Shown piece after piece: positions 27,269 through 37,568 of a stretch of DNA of 64,000 nucleotides. Every line of letters starts with the position of its first letter. Within the stretch, counting starts at the first letter, position 1. The stretch covers positions 1,736,001 through 1,800,000 of the forward strand of contig NZ_AP027728.1 in the NCBI RefSeq assembly GCF_030296555.1, in the 5' to 3' direction. The DNA comes from Microbacterium suwonense (GTDB lineage Bacteria > Actinomycetota > Actinomycetes > Actinomycetales > Microbacteriaceae). The position numbers were made by a program, and so were the translations under genes. The notes beneath the pieces are model-generated. The model was not told the DNA's origin. It did not search any database and saw only the letters and a list, made by a program, of their open reading frames with translations.

Positions 27269-28512
27269 TGAGCACGATCACCGCCCCCGACGGCCAGGTG
27301 CTGTTCATCGGCGTCAACTACGCACCCGAGCCGACCGGGATCAGCCCGTACACCACCGGCATGGCGCAGGGCCTGGCCAAGCGCGGTCATCGAGTGGGTG
27401 TGATCACCTCGTATCCGCACTACCCGTGGTGGCGGATTCCCGAAGAGCATGCGACTCTGCCGCGGCGCACGGATGCCGAGGGCGTGACGATCACGCGGGT
27501 GCACCACTACATCCCACGCCGGCCCGGCAGCCTGCGCCGTGCGCTGTTCGAGGTGACGTTCGGCATCCGTGCCCTCTTCTCGCACTGGAACAGCCCGAGC
27601 GTGGTTGTCGTGGTCTCTCCGGCGCTCTTCGCATCACGCCTGGTCGCCCTGCGTGCGCGATTGCAGGGTCTGCCCGTGATCGTGTGGGTGCAGGACATCT
27701 ACACGCTCGGTGTCGGTCAGGCATCAGATGGAGCAGGCTCACGTGCTGTCGCGCGCGTGGAGCGCAGCCTGGCAGACACCGCCACGCGTGTGGTCGTGAT
27801 CCACGATCGCTTCCGCAGGATGTTCCAGGAGGACGTCGGAACCAGCACACCGATCGATGTCGTGCGCAACTGGTCTCACGTTCCCGATGTGAGCAGTGCC
27901 GCACGCGCGGCGACCCGACAGCGGATGGGCTGGGGCGACGACGAGATCATCGTGCTGCATGCCGGCGCCATGGGCGCGAAACAGGGGCTGGAGAATGTCG
28001 TGCACGCCGCGCGGGAAGCGACGCGCCGCGGATCGCGCGTGCGTTTCGTGCTGCTCGGCGACGGCAATCAGCGTACCCACCTGGAGTCGCTCGGCGGTGA
28101 CCCGCGTCTGCAGTTCGTCGACCCTCTGCCCGACGAGCGCTTTCTCGAGACGCTCGCGGCCGCCGACGTGCTGCTCGCCAACGAGCGCCCTGGCCTGACG
28201 GAGATGTCGGTGCCGAGCAAGCTCACCACTTATTTCGCGACGGGCCTGCCGGTCGTCGCCGCCGTGGATGCATCGAGTACCACTCACGACGAGATCCTCG
28301 CATCCGGCGCCGGCCCGGTGGTGCCGGCCGGCGACCCCGGGGCCCTCGTCGACGCAATCGAGGAACTGTCCGATCATCCTGGCATGGCCGCCGCATTCGG
28401 CGCCGCGGGGCGCGCGTACCGTGCCGCGCACCTCACTCCCGATGCCGCAGTCGACGCCTTCGAACGCACCCTCGCCAGCGTGGCACCCCGTGAGGTGGCC
28501 GTGCGGGCCTGA
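27268..28512 (+). CDS. GT4-family glycosyltransferase (WcaI-like)
   Basis: 414 residues. The N-terminal motif FIGVNYAPEPTGISPYTTGM, then YPHYPWWRIPE, is characteristic of WcaI/colanic-acid type glycosyltransferases. Further motifs are PVIVWVQDIYTLGV, VRNWSHVPD, LHAGAMGAKQGLENVVHAAR, LLGDGNQRTHLESL and NERPGLTEMSVPSKLTTYFA. WcaI is a fucosyltransferase in E. coli; with gmd-fcl in the same locus a GDP-fucose donor is plausible here but unproven. The ATG at 27268 overlaps the cytidylyltransferase stop, so translation is probably coupled. Confidence 0.88.
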   Translation: MSTITAPDGQVLFIGVNYAPEPTGISPYTTGMAQGLAKRGHRVGVITSYPHYPWWRIPEEHATLPRRTDAEGVTITRVHHYIPRRPGSLRRALFEVTFGIRALFSHWNSPSVVVVVSPALFASRLVALRARLQGLPVIVWVQDIYTLGVGQASDGAGSRAVARVERSLADTATRVVVIHDRFRRMFQEDVGTSTPIDVVRNWSHVPDVSSAARAATRQRMGWGDDEIIVLHAGAMGAKQGLENVVHAAREATRRGSRVRFVLLGDGNQRTHLESLGGDPRLQFVDPLPDERFLETLAAADVLLANERPGLTEMSVPSKLTTYFATGLPVVAAVDASSTTHDEILASGAGPVVPAGDPGALVDAIEELSDHPGMAAAFGAAGRAYRAAHLTPDAAVDAFERTLASVAPREVAVRA

Positions 28513-28546
28513 GCCGCGCACGGCCCGATCTCTCAGGTCGCTGACA

Positions 28547-31500
28547 TCACGGTGCAGGGGTGAAGGTGAGCACCAGCACTGGCCGGTACGTCGCGTTCGG
28601 AGCCTCGGAGGACCACAGGCGGATGTTGTCCAGACCGGCGCTGGAGATCCGCAGCGTCTGCGTCGTGCCCAGCACAACCGATAGACCAGTCGCCGACAGC
28701 GACGCGGTGTACGCCGTGTTCGTGCTCGGCGCCGCGCCCAGTGACCCCAGCAGTGCGCCTTCGCTGGTCGGACGGTTGTTCCACGTCACGCTCGCCTCCG
28801 ACCAGGAGCCGGACACGAGGTTGATCGCGTGCGAGTCCGCCGACGACGCCGTCGGATCCGTCGAGGTGCGTACCCGCAGTTCCGCCCCCGAGAGCACCGT
28901 GCCGGCCGGGGCGGAAGGCAGATCGACCAACAGGAACGACTCGATCGGCGATGCGTTGCCACCGCCACGAGAGGACAACTGGGTGTCGGTGCCGAAATTC
29001 GTCCCGGGGATGATGCCGTAGACCATCGCATCCGCCGCGACCGGCACGGTCACCGTCATCGGCTCCACCGATCCGGCCACGGTTGCCGAGACCTCGGCCG
29101 AGGCACCGCTGGCGTTTCCGGCGGCATCCACCGCGACCACCCGGTAGTACCAGGTGCCCGCCGGCCGATCGGCATCCGTGAACGCAGTCGACGCCGCATC
29201 CGCGATCTTCGACGAGGCCGACACCGCGAACCCGGCTGCGGCGCCGCGGTGCACCTGGTACCCGACGACACCGACGTCATCCGTCGACGCCGTCCACGAC
29301 AGGCCCACGTCCGCGCCCGACACCGACGCGCTCACACCGGTCGGCACCGACGGGGCCGACTGATCTTCCACCGGAACGGTGCCGGGGGTGAAGGTGAGCA
29401 CCAGCACCGGCCGATAGGAGGCGTTCGCGGCCTCGGAGGACCACAGGCGCAGACTGTCGGCTCCGCTGCTGGAGAACCGCAGCGTCTGATGCGTGCCCAG
29501 CGCCCCGGCCAGCACGTTCGGCGACAGCGACGCCGAATACGCGGTGTTCGTCGCCGGAGTCGCCCCCAGTGCGCCGAGCATGGAACCCGCCGAGGTCGGG
29601 CGATTCGCCCAGGTCACCGACGACTCCGACCATGCGTCCGAGATCAGGTGCACGACATGCAGGTCCGTCGACGTCGCCGTCGGATCCGTCGAGGTGCGAA
29701 CTCGCAGCTCAGCGCCCGTCAGCGCCGTCCCGGCCGGCGCGGAGGGCAAGTCGAACGACAGGAACGACTCGATCGGCGAAGAGCCGCCGCGCGAGGACAG
29801 CTGCGTGTCGGAACCGAAGTTCGTGCTCGGAAGAACACCGAACACCATCGCATCCTCCACCACGGGCACGTTCACCGTCACCGGCTCGCCCGAACCCGTG
29901 ACCGCTGCCGAGACCTCAGCCGAGGCACCGCTGGCGTTCCCGGCGGCATCCACCGCGACCACCCGGTAGAACCAGGTGCCCACCGGCCGATCAGCATCCG
30001 TGAACGACGTCCCCGTCACATCCGCGACCTTCGACGACGTCGACACCGCGAACCCGGCACTCGAGCCACGATGCACCTGGTACCCGACGACACCGACGTC
30101 ATCCGTCGACGCCGTCCACGACACCACCACGCTGGCGCCCACAGCCGACGCGCTCGCGTTGGAAGGCACCGACGGCGCCGTCACATCTGCCACCGGGCCG
30201 CTGCCCGGTGTGAAGGTGAGTACCAGCACAGGCCGGTACGTCGTGTTCGGCGCCTCCGACGACCACAGCCGAAGGTTGTCGGCCCCGGTGCTGGAGATCC
30301 GCAGCGTCTGCGTCGTGCCCAGCACACCCGACAGACCAGTCGCCGACAGCGACGCGGTGTACGGCGTGTTGGTCGCCGGGGCTGCGCCCAGCGCTCCCAG
30401 CAGCGCACCCTCACTGGTCGGACGGTTGTTCCACGTCACGCCCGACTCCGACCACGCACCGGATACGAGATGGATCTGATGCATGTCCGTCGACGTCGCG
30501 GTCGGATCCGTCGAGGTGCGAACCCGCAGCTCGGCGCCCGTCAGCGCCGTCCCGGCCGGAGCAGTAGGCAGCTCCACCGACAGGAACGACTGGATCGGCG
30601 ACGCAGTGCCGCCGCGCGAAGACAACTGACTGTCGGAACCGAAATTGGTCGTCGGGATGATGCCGTACACCATCGCATCCTCCACCACGGGCACGTTCAC
30701 CGTCACAGGCTCGCCCGAACCCGTGACCGCTGCCGAGACCTCAGCCGAGGCACCGCTGGCGTTCCCGGCGGCATCCACCGCGACCACCCGGTAGAACCAG
30801 GTGCCCACCGGCCGATCAGCATCCGTGAACGACGTCCCCGTCACATCCGCGACCTTCGACGACGTCGACACCGCGAACCCGGCACTCGAGCCACGATGCA
30901 CCTGGTACCCGACAACGCCGACGTCATCCGTCGACGCCGTCCACGACAGGCCCACATCGGCACCCGACACCGACGCGCTCACACCCGACGGAGCCGACGG
31001 AGCCGATACATCCGCGACAATCGCCTGTGCGGCGTCCGAGGCGGGGCCGGCGTTTCCGGCGGCATCGACGGCGACGACCTTGTAGAACCAGATGCCGCTC
31101 GGTGCGGCATCCACGTACGGCGCATCGGCCACCTCGGCGACCCGGTTCGCGGACGAGACCGTGAAGTCGGCTGCCGATCCGCGGTGCACGCGGTACCCGG
31201 TGACGGCGACGTCATCGTCGGCGGGCTGCCATCCGACGGTCACCCCGGACTGACCCGGCTGTGCCACCACCCCGGTCACCTGTGTGGGGGCCGACGTGTC
31301 GGCCACCGACACCTGCGCGGCATCCGAGGGAAGGCTGGTGTTCCCCGCTCCGTCGAATGCGACCACCTTGTAGAACCAGGTGCCCGCGGGAAGTGCGCTC
31401 TCCTGCGCAGACAGTCCGGTGACCTCGGTCACCAGCAACTCAGCCGAGACCTCGAAATCGGCCACCGCACCGCGGTACAGACGGTATCCGGCCACACCGA

Positions 31501-34500
31501 CATCATCGGTGGACTCCGTCCACGTCACGGTCGCGATCGACCCGTTCAGATCGGCGGCCACATCCGTCGGGGCGGTCGGCCCGGAAGCATCCGCCACCAC
31601 CGCTTCTGCGGAGTCCGATGGCGCGCTGACATTGCCGGCCGCGTCGATGGCTGCCACACGGTAATACCACGTGCCGGCCGTACGCCCGCTATCGACGTAC
31701 GCAGGGTCGGTCACCGTCGCCAACAGCGAACTCGCCGTCGGCGTGAAGTCGGCTGTGGACCCGCGATGCACCTGGTATCCGGTGACGCCGACATCGTCCG
31801 TCGAGACGGACCAGGTGAGCGAGACATCGGATCCGTCGACAGCTGCCACCAGGCCATTCGGGGTCGACGGCGCCGTGTCATCGATGTCGAGCACCTCGAC
31901 GGATGCCTCATTCGACGCCCCGCTGGCATTACCCGCGGCATCAAGCGCGACGACCAGGTAGTGCCACTCCCCCGGCTCCACCTCCATGTCGGCGTAGCCC
32001 GCCTCGCTCGAGGTGCCGATCAGGGTCGCCTCCGACGGCGTGAAGCCGGCTGTCGCGCTGCGGTGCACCTCGTAGCCGGTCACGGCGACGTCGTCCGACG
32101 ACGGCGACCAGCTCAGCTGCACGTTCTGCCCGGCAGCCGAAGCCGCCAGATCCGCCGGAGCCGAGGGCGCCGTCGTGTCTGGCACGACCACCTGGGCTTG
32201 GTCGGATGCAGGCGAGGTGTTCCCGGCCGCGTCGACGGCGACCACACGGTAGAACCACGCTCCCGCCGTCACCGTATCGTCGACGTACGTCGTTCCGGTC
32301 ACGTCCGCGATCTTCGTCGCCGCCGAGACGGTGAAGTCCGCCGTCTGGGCACGGTGCACCTGGTAGCCGGTGACGCCCACATCATCCGTGGAATCGCTCC
32401 ACGACAGGCTCGCCGCACCGTCGTCGAGAACCGCCATCACCGTCGGTGTGCTGGGTGCGGTGACATCCGGCACCGTCACCTGCGCGGCATCCGAGGCTGC
32501 CGAGGCGTTGCCGGTCGGGTCCACGGCGACGACGCGGTAGAACACCTCGCCCGCCGGCTGATCGGCATCCGTGTACGACGTCGATGTGCTCTCGCCGATC
32601 CTCGTCGCCGCCGACGCTTCGAAATCAGCGCTCGCGCCGCGGTGGATCTCGTAGTGCTCCACCGCGACGTCGTCGCTCGCAGCCGTCCAGCTCAGCGACA
32701 CGTCATTGCCGGACGTGGTGCCCGCCAGGTCCGTGGGCACCGTGGGCGCGGTCACATCGGCGACGGTGGCCGAGGCCACCTCAGAAGCCGGGCTGCCGTT
32801 GCCTGCCTCGTCCACGGCGACGATCCGGTAGTACCAGGTGCCGGGCGTCACGTCCGAATCGGTGTACGAGGTCGTCGTGACCCGCGCGATCTTCGCGGTC
32901 TCGTCGACGGTGAAGTCCGCAGCGATGCCGCGATACACGTCGTAGCCGGTCACACCGAGGTCATCGTCGGACGCCGTCCAGGTGACCGTGATCTCCGGGT
33001 CGCCGCCGGTCACCGCGCTGACGTCACTCGGCGTCGTCGGAGCGGTCACGTCGGGCACGACCGCCTCGACGGACTGCGACGGGTCACTCATATTCCCGGC
33101 CACGTCCACAGCGACGATCCGGTAGTAGACGGTCGAGGCCGGCCGGTCGACGTCGGTGAACGATGCGTCGTTCACCGATGCGATCATGGTCGCGGCCGAC
33201 GGTGTGAAGTCAGCGGAATCGCCGCGATGCACCTCGTAAGAGGTCACGCCGACGTCATCCGTCGACGCCGTCCAGGTGAGGCCGACCGCGGAGCCGTCGA
33301 CCACGGCGACCAGCCCGTCGGGCACGCTCGGCGCAGTCGTATCAGGCACATTGACGCCGATGGCATCGGACGGTTCGCCGGCCTTCTCACCGGGGCCGAC
33401 CGCGACGACGCGATAGTACGTCTCGCCAGGCGTCACGGAGGCATCGGTGAATGCCGTCTCCTGCGTGGTGCCGACCAGCGTCTCCTCCGAGACGGCGAAG
33501 TCGGGCTCGGAGCTGCGGTACACGCGGTACTCCTGCACGCCGAAGCCGCTCTCTGCCGTGGACCAGCTCAACTGCACACCGTGGCCTGCCGGAGCGGCCT
33601 CGACCTGCGCCGGTACGCCGGGCGCTGCGGCGTTCGCGATGCCCAGAGCGTAGTGCGCCGCAACGGTGGCCGCCGGCAGCGACTGCGAATACACGGCGAA
33701 CTCATCGATCGTCCCCGCGAAGTAGTCGCTGGAGGGCCGGTCGGGCCACGAGGAGAGGTTGCCTCCGCCCACGCGCCAGTACCCGTCGCCGGACTCCGCA
33801 CCCGTCACGTCGTTCTGAGCAACCTGTTCGCCGTCGACGAAGAGCGCGCGCCCTGTGCTGTCGATCACGGCGGCGACATGGTGCCAGACACCGTCGTTGT
33901 ACGCGTCGGCCGATGTGATGACCTCGGCGTGGCCGATGTACGAGCTCCACACCAGGCGGCCGTCATCGGCCATGTACAGGTGCTTGTCGTAGGAGGTGCC
34001 GTTGCCGGTTCGGGTGTTCTCGAAGCCGAAGATCTTCCCGCCGGCATTCGTGGTGGTCTTGAACCATGCCTCTGCGGTGAAGACCGCACTGGGCGACATG
34101 CTCTGCGAGGTCGCGACAGTGCCGTTCGAGGTTCCCGAAGTGGTCACAGCCGTGTTGCCCGGCAGAACCCCCGTCACACCGCGCTCAGTGCCGTTGCTGT
34201 ATGTGCCGGGTCGCATCGCGAACAGCGACGAGTCCACAGCGGGCCCGCTGGTGTCATCGAAACGCCAGTACAGATCGGGGTCGGCGTTGAACACGGCCGC
34301 ACCGTACTGGTCGGTCGGAGCGGTGTTCGTTCCCAGCGACCGTCCGGATGCCTGGTAAAGCCGTGCCACGTCGAAGCTTCCGAGAGCGGTGGGGTACACC
34401 GCGATCTCATCGATGAGCCCCGAGAAGAAGTTGCTGGACGGTCGGCTGGGCCAGGAGTTGAGCTGGTCGCCGCCGACCCGCCACACGCCCCAGTAGTCCT

Positions 34501-36640
34501 GTGCAGCGGTCACGCCGTTCGACGCGACCGAGACACCGTCCACATACAGGCGCATGCCACTGGGCCCCTGCGTGCCGACGACATAGTGCCACTGCCCGTC
34601 GTTGAGGGCTGTGGGCGAGGTGATCGTCACTGTCGATCCGGTGTAGACACCGAACAGCACCCGGCCGTTGTTGGCCATGTACAGGTGCCGGTCGTAGCTG
34701 CCGCTCAGCCGCGAGGCGTTCGTGCCGGTGTTGGGCTGTCCGTTGCCGAAGCCGATGATCTTGCCGCCACGGTTCGTGGTGGTCTTGATCCACGCCGACA
34801 CGGTGTAATTCGTCGGCCCGGGGCGCAGCTGATCGCTGCGGATGTAGTCGTTGCTGCCGTCGAAGCTGAACGCGGTCGTGTTGTTCGGAACGGCACTGTC
34901 CGCAGTCGTCTGCGCGGCTCCGTCCATGAGCAGGCCGTTGAATCCGTCCGGCCTGGACGTGTCGGATGCCGAGTCCACGACCCACGAGCCCACGGCTGCG
35001 CCCGTCCACGCCGAGTTCGGGTGCAGCGCGCGGACAGCGCTGCCGTAGTCGGCTGTCGCCGCGATGGCGACCGCCGAGCTGGGTGCCGACTGTCCCGAGG
35101 TGTTGGTTCCATCGGATGCCGTGACCCGGTATGTGTAGTTCGTGCCGGGGGTCACGTTCGAGTCCACGAACGTCACCTGAGGGCGCTCCCACCACAGCGA
35201 CCTCGCTGTCCCCTGCCAGATCGGGCCCGACGTGCCAGAGCGGTAGACGCTGTAGGTGAGGGTGTCGTCATCGGAGTCGACCACAGTGCGGAAGTGCACC
35301 TGGATCGTGCCGTCGCTGGTGGCCTCGGCACTGACGATCGGGATCGGCGGAGCACCGACGTCGTCGGGGCCGAAGCGGGTGAGGCCCTGCTGGTCGTGAC
35401 CGTTGATGCGCGTGAACTCGCCACCCGACCAGAGGTAGTCCTTGCCAGTCGTCTTCCCGGTGACAACGGTCAGTCCGCGCGGGCCGATGCCCTCGCCGAT
35501 GCCGTCGTTGCCGAGCGGCAACCAGCCGAGGAACTCCATGGTGTCGGCGTTCTGAGCGTTGAAGTAGCGACGGATGCCGTCGGGGAACGCGTTGATGCCG
35601 GCGCAGTCGTGGTGGTGGCTGGCGGAGTAGATGGTCCCGTTGCGTACGAGCAGGTCCTGCACGGCACCCAGGCAGGTGTCGCGCCAGATCTGGTCTCCGG
35701 TGTCCCAGCTGAACGCCGCCTTGCCGTCGAAGACGCCGCCGCCGGTGCCCTCGTTGCCGATGTAGAAGCGCCCGTCACCGCCGTCGACGATCGTCTTCGT
35801 GACCGAGGTGTCCGGGAAGAATCCCGATGGATAGGTGCGCAGCACATCTCCGCCGGCGCCGTTCGGGCCTGTGGCAGCGGTGACCATCGCGATCGAATGC
35901 GAGTAGACGCCGTTGATCTCGAACAGGTCGCCCCCGACGACCACCTTGGTCCCGTCGGGCGACACCTGCACGGCCCGCGCCTGCGCGACCTCCGGGGGCA
36001 GGTTCGTGCGGGTGCGTACAGCATCCGCACGCCAGTCCAACAGTGCTCCGGTCGTGGCGTTGAAGGCCGCGAACGCGCGCCGCTGAGCCGAGCCGACGGT
36101 GTTGAACAGACCTCCGGCGTAGAGCGTGTCGCCGTGGATCGCGAGCGCTGTCACCGTGGAGCTGGGCAACGGTGCACGGAACGGCAGCACGGTGCAGTCG
36201 ACGATGTTCAGCGCCGCGATGCGTGCCACGTTCACACCGCCGACATTGGAGAAGTTCCCGCCGATGTACACGACCGAGCCGTCCGGACTCGCCTGCACGG
36301 CGCGCACCGTCGGGGTGCCGCCCGACAGGCTCATGCTGAACTGGCACTGATCGGGCGCACCGGTCTCGCCGTCCAGGATGATCAGCGCGTTCTGCGATCG
36401 CGGTGTGCCTGGCTGGCCCGTCGGTGGGCGCACCTGCGAGAAGGTGCCGCCGGCGACGACCTTGCCCTGGGCGGCATCGATCCCCCAGACCGTGCCGTTC
36501 GTCTGCCAGGTCGGCAGATCGTCGGCGCTGAAGTCGATGCCTGGCGACAGCGCGGCAGCGGGCGGCGGTGCCTGCACGACGAGCAGGGCGGAAACAACTG
36601 CTGCGACCGCAAGAGCGGACGTCAATATACGTGCGCGCAC
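28547..36640 (-). CDS. giant secreted multidomain surface protein (propeller, LamG, FN3 and DNRLRE repeats)
   Basis: About 2,700 residues. A signal peptide (RARILTSALAVAAVVSALLV, then APPPAAA) is followed by a beta-propeller-like region of GG-(T/N)-F repeats (VVAGGTFSQV, VYIGGNFSNVGGV, LYAGGLFNTVGSA, LWSGGEFTRINGHD). Then come an FN3-like domain, two LamG jelly-roll domains (FSFDGSNDYI; AEAWFKTTTNAGGKIFGFEN), about ten consecutive FN3 domains, and FN3-DNRLRE units so that three DNRLRE domains alternate with FN3 at the C-terminus. No LPXTG or TM anchor is visible, so attachment would be non-covalent. The GTG at 36640 has CTGGGGAATC upstream and gives a classical signal peptide; the frame extends to 36727. 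It lies inside the EPS locus and may bind the polymer. Confidence 0.85.
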   Translation of the reverse strand: MRARILTSALAVAAVVSALLVVQAPPPAAALSPGIDFSADDLPTWQTNGTVWGIDAAQGKVVAGGTFSQVRPPTGQPGTPRSQNALIILDGETGAPDQCQFSMSLSGGTPTVRAVQASPDGSVVYIGGNFSNVGGVNVARIAALNIVDCTVLPFRAPLPSSTVTALAIHGDTLYAGGLFNTVGSAQRRAFAAFNATTGALLDWRADAVRTRTNLPPEVAQARAVQVSPDGTKVVVGGDLFEINGVYSHSIAMVTAATGPNGAGGDVLRTYPSGFFPDTSVTKTIVDGGDGRFYIGNEGTGGGVFDGKAAFSWDTGDQIWRDTCLGAVQDLLVRNGTIYSASHHHDCAGINAFPDGIRRYFNAQNADTMEFLGWLPLGNDGIGEGIGPRGLTVVTGKTTGKDYLWSGGEFTRINGHDQQGLTRFGPDDVGAPPIPIVSAEATSDGTIQVHFRTVVDSDDDTLTYSVYRSGTSGPIWQGTARSLWWERPQVTFVDSNVTPGTNYTYRVTASDGTNTSGQSAPSSAVAIAATADYGSAVRALHPNSAWTGAAVGSWVVDSASDTSRPDGFNGLLMDGAAQTTADSAVPNNTTAFSFDGSNDYIRSDQLRPGPTNYTVSAWIKTTTNRGGKIIGFGNGQPNTGTNASRLSGSYDRHLYMANNGRVLFGVYTGSTVTITSPTALNDGQWHYVVGTQGPSGMRLYVDGVSVASNGVTAAQDYWGVWRVGGDQLNSWPSRPSSNFFSGLIDEIAVYPTALGSFDVARLYQASGRSLGTNTAPTDQYGAAVFNADPDLYWRFDDTSGPAVDSSLFAMRPGTYSNGTERGVTGVLPGNTAVTTSGTSNGTVATSQSMSPSAVFTAEAWFKTTTNAGGKIFGFENTRTGNGTSYDKHLYMADDGRLVWSSYIGHAEVITSADAYNDGVWHHVAAVIDSTGRALFVDGEQVAQNDVTGAESGDGYWRVGGGNLSSWPDRPSSDYFAGTIDEFAVYSQSLPAATVAAHYALGIANAAAPGVPAQVEAAPAGHGVQLSWSTAESGFGVQEYRVYRSSEPDFAVSEETLVGTTQETAFTDASVTPGETYYRVVAVGPGEKAGEPSDAIGVNVPDTTAPSVPDGLVAVVDGSAVGLTWTASTDDVGVTSYEVHRGDSADFTPSAATMIASVNDASFTDVDRPASTVYYRIVAVDVAGNMSDPSQSVEAVVPDVTAPTTPSDVSAVTGGDPEITVTWTASDDDLGVTGYDVYRGIAADFTVDETAKIARVTTTSYTDSDVTPGTWYYRIVAVDEAGNGSPASEVASATVADVTAPTVPTDLAGTTSGNDVSLSWTAASDDVAVEHYEIHRGASADFEASAATRIGESTSTSYTDADQPAGEVFYRVVAVDPTGNASAASDAAQVTVPDVTAPSTPTVMAVLDDGAASLSWSDSTDDVGVTGYQVHRAQTADFTVSAATKIADVTGTTYVDDTVTAGAWFYRVVAVDAAGNTSPASDQAQVVVPDTTAPSAPADLAASAAGQNVQLSWSPSSDDVAVTGYEVHRSATAGFTPSEATLIGTSSEAGYADMEVEPGEWHYLVVALDAAGNASGASNEASVEVLDIDDTAPSTPNGLVAAVDGSDVSLTWSVSTDDVGVTGYQVHRGSTADFTPTASSLLATVTDPAYVDSGRTAGTWYYRVAAIDAAGNVSAPSDSAEAVVADASGPTAPTDVAADLNGSIATVTWTESTDDVGVAGYRLYRGAVADFEVSAELLVTEVTGLSAQESALPAGTWFYKVVAFDGAGNTSLPSDAAQVSVADTSAPTQVTGVVAQPGQSGVTVGWQPADDDVAVTGYRVHRGSAADFTVSSANRVAEVADAPYVDAAPSGIWFYKVVAVDAAGNAGPASDAAQAIVADVSAPSAPSGVSASVSGADVGLSWTASTDDVGVVGYQVHRGSSAGFAVSTSSKVADVTGTSFTDADRPVGTWFYRVVAVDAAGNASGASAEVSAAVTGSGEPVTVNVPVVEDAMVYGIIPTTNFGSDSQLSSRGGTASPIQSFLSVELPTAPAGTALTGAELRVRTSTDPTATSTDMHQIHLVSGAWSESGVTWNNRPTSEGALLGALGAAPATNTPYTASLSATGLSGVLGTTQTLRISSTGADNLRLWSSEAPNTTYRPVLVLTFTPGSGPVADVTAPSVPSNASASAVGASVVVSWTASTDDVGVVGYQVHRGSSAGFAVSTSSKVADVTGTSFTDADRPVGTWFYRVVAVDAAGNASGASAEVSAAVTGSGEPVTVNVPVVEDAMVFGVLPSTNFGSDTQLSSRGGSSPIESFLSFDLPSAPAGTALTGAELRVRTSTDPTATSTDLHVVHLISDAWSESSVTWANRPTSAGSMLGALGATPATNTAYSASLSPNVLAGALGTHQTLRFSSSGADSLRLWSSEAANASYRPVLVLTFTPGTVPVEDQSAPSVPTGVSASVSGADVGLSWTASTDDVGVVGYQVHRGAAAGFAVSASSKIADAASTAFTDADRPAGTWYYRVVAVDAAGNASGASAEVSATVAGSVEPMTVTVPVAADAMVYGIIPGTNFGTDTQLSSRGGGNASPIESFLLVDLPSAPAGTVLSGAELRVRTSTDPTASSADSHAINLVSGSWSEASVTWNNRPTSEGALLGSLGAAPSTNTAYTASLSATGLSVVLGTTQTLRISSAGLDNIRLWSSEAPNATYRPVLVLTFTPAP
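28555..31020. repeat. near-identical FN3-DNRLRE coding repeats, period about 825 bp
   Basis: The three C-terminal FN3-DNRLRE modules of the giant protein are repeated at DNA level. The best stretch is 29842-30122 against 30667-30947, offset 825 bases, with only a few mismatches over about 280 bases. The third module (28.6-29.3 kb) is more diverged. Such direct repeats can expand or collapse by recombination and by assembly error. Confidence 0.8.
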
Positions 36641-36857
36641 GATTCCCCAGAATGCCAAGTCGCCTTTGACAGCGATCCCCAGTGTGGTCCGCGTTGCCGC
36701 GGAGAGATGCTCTCCCACAAGCACCAAGTCGTTAGACTCTCACGCAACATACACCAACAACTCTCTCCGGCGCCAGTGTCGGTGCGAGATCCACCGGCGC
36801 ATCACCGGGACCATCACGCGTCTCACCACGATCAGCACGAATAGCGGGAGAAGCCAC

Positions 36858-37562
36858 ATGACATTCATCGAGGCGCTGCGGTCGCTGCGCCGGGCGCAGA
36901 AATCCAGCAAGGGCGTATCGCTGTACTCGCGCTGGCTGAACCGTCCACTGGGCCGGGTGCTCGCCGCCGGCGCTGCGAGCATCGGGATCGGACCGAACGC
37001 GGTGACCCTGGTCTCGTCGGCTGTGACCGCCGCCGCACTCGTGGTGCTGATCATCTCGCCGATCACGGCGATCAGCGGTGTCGCCGTCGCCGCGCTCCTG
37101 GTGCTCGGATTCGCCCTCGACTCGGCCGATGGGCAGGTGGCGCGCCTGACCGGCACCAGCTCACCGGCCGGTGAATGGCTCGACCATGTGGTGGATGCGG
37201 GCAAGATGGTGGCCGTCCACGCCGCCGTGCTCATCGCGCTGTGGCGGGACGGTGCAGAACCCGGCTGGTTCGCCGTTGCACTGGCCTACCAGTTCGTCTC
37301 GGTGGTGTTCTTCGCCGCCCTGACGCTGTTCTCGCTGCTGCACCGCGGCGATCGGGCTCCTGCGGCCGCTGCCACGCCGTCCACGCTGCGTGCCGTGGCG
37401 CTGCTGCCGGCGGACTACGGCATCCTGGCGCTCGCCTTCGTACTGTGGGGCTGGCAGCCGGTCTTCCTCATCGCCTACGCGCTGCTGTTCGCCGCGACGA
37501 CGGTCATCGCCGCAGCGCTGAGCATCAAATGGTTCCGTGCACTGTCGAGCGCACAGGGCTGA
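36858..37562 (+). CDS. CDP-alcohol phosphatidyltransferase family protein
   Basis: 234 residues, about six hydrophobic segments. The family motif is complete: FALDSADGQVARLTGTSS followed by GEWLDHVVD, that is D-x2-DG-x2-AR-x8-G-x3-D-x3-D. These membrane enzymes move a phospho-alcohol group from a CDP-alcohol to an acceptor alcohol. In this locus a polymer substituent (phosphoglycerol or phospho-alditol) is a reasonable idea given the TagD-like cytidylyltransferase, but a phospholipid synthase role cannot be excluded. ATG 36858 has GGGAGAAG upstream. The gene diverges from the giant surface-protein gene. Confidence 0.88.
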   Translation: MTFIEALRSLRRAQKSSKGVSLYSRWLNRPLGRVLAAGAASIGIGPNAVTLVSSAVTAAALVVLIISPITAISGVAVAALLVLGFALDSADGQVARLTGTSSPAGEWLDHVVDAGKMVAVHAAVLIALWRDGAEPGWFAVALAYQFVSVVFFAALTLFSLLHRGDRAPAAAATPSTLRAVALLPADYGILALAFVLWGWQPVFLIAYALLFAATTVIAAALSIKWFRALSSAQG

Positions 37563-37568
37563 GGCCGT

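Noticed and set aside
28829..36844. 2,671-codon plus-strand open frame opposite the giant surface protein
   Set aside because: Arg/His/Gly-rich translation without domains, exactly antisense to repetitive FN3-coding DNA. Stop codons are rare in this antisense phase of high-GC genes, so it is a shadow.
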